A stretch of DNA of 64,000 nt, from contig JAQTLL010000005.1 of the NCBI GenBank assembly GCA_028714915.1, forward strand, positions 1 through 64,000. Direction: 5' to 3'. The position numbers and the translations under genes are program-made. The stretch is from Sulfuricurvum sp. (GTDB lineage: Bacteria > Campylobacterota > Campylobacteria > Campylobacterales > Sulfurimonadaceae). Shown here in pieces: positions 63,960 through 64,000 of the stretch (the stretch's first letter is position 1; each line of letters opens with the position of its first letter). The notes below the pieces were generated by a model. The model was not told where the DNA came from. It saw nothing but the letters and a program-made list of their open reading frames with translations, and did no database searches.

Positions 63960-64000
63960 ATGACAACAAGAATGAGTGTGCGTGATTTAACGCGAAGCGG
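63960..64000 (+). CDS. Phd-like antitoxin, N-terminus only
   Basis: Only 13 codons are visible before the window ends (MTTRMSVRDLTRS). They match the start of Phd/YefM-type antitoxins, and the strong promoter and RBS support a real gene. A toxin gene is expected downstream, outside the window. Confidence 0.55.
   Translation, partial: MTTRMSVRDLTRS

Noticed and set aside
1-64000. CRISPR array, tRNA or rRNA genes
   Set aside because: No regularly spaced repeats and no tRNA-like or rRNA-like segments seen in any gap; gaps are short and accounted for.

Overview
The window is a chromosomal segment of a free-living member of the Campylobacterota (Epsilonproteobacteria), most like the Sulfuricurvum/Sulfurimonas group. 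The evidence is a housekeeping block in the order flgS, murF, hydrolase, ddl, ruvA, DUF342/FapA, murJ, cysS, msbA-like, pyrD, M16 peptidase, dapA, FabL-type reductase. As I recall it, this closely matches Campylobacter jejuni Cj0793-Cj0807. Other signs are T-rich promoters with only a clear -10 box, a short RecO, a membrane-anchored MurF and a CheX-like/FliN/FliO-like flagellar trio. No rRNA, tRNA or CRISPR was found.

1-9.6 kb is a surface-adhesion region. Two paralogous 'retention module' RTX adhesins lie in tandem: the N-terminus of a large one running off the left edge, and a complete 601-aa one. Both carry a TAAG tetrapeptide where LapA-type adhesins are cut by LapG, and both share the same upstream promoter/operator block. 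Their type I secretion system follows as an operon (TolC, ABC permease, HlyD adaptor, then a LuxR-type regulator), with a divergent OmpA-family gene. 9.7-17.1 kb is a visibly AT-richer exopolysaccharide operon: a NodB-type deacetylase, a GH18-like lipoprotein, a CheY-like receiver, a YaiO-like beta-barrel, a SPOR-TM-HEAT protein, a PgaC-like processive glycosyltransferase and a 70-aa barrel-like protein. A membrane-anchored DSP-type phosphatase diverges from it. Together these look like a biofilm-matrix island combining a cleavable adhesin with a PNAG-like polymer.

17.8-32.7 kb is the conserved housekeeping block (peptidoglycan precursors, RuvA, CysS, lipid A-type flippase, pyrimidine, lysine and fatty-acid synthesis). 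32.7-34.2 kb is an accessory pocket with an inverted REP-like pair and two toxin-antitoxin modules. The second module is bracketed by a 72-bp direct repeat that duplicates the 3' end of the first toxin gene. 34.3-38.8 kb holds pgsA, rseP, a YggS protein and a degenerate-GGDEF/EAL protein. 38.8-48.8 kb (mostly minus) holds flgS, an M18 aminopeptidase, a third TA module, polA with a REP-like element inserted in frame, an HDOD protein, uvrA and a TauE permease. 48.9-50.5 kb is a flagellar switch/export cluster. 50.8-61.6 kb is a long minus-strand operon-like run (gltB, gltD, IMPase-like, accD, thiE-like, rlmH, dksA-like, a LapAB-like membrane protein, dus). recO follows on the plus strand. The right end (62.4-64 kb) is accessory: an unknown secreted protein, a GNAT fragment, a 125-bp MITE-like element with 17-bp perfect terminal inverted repeats around two REP-like hairpins, and the start of a fourth antitoxin gene.
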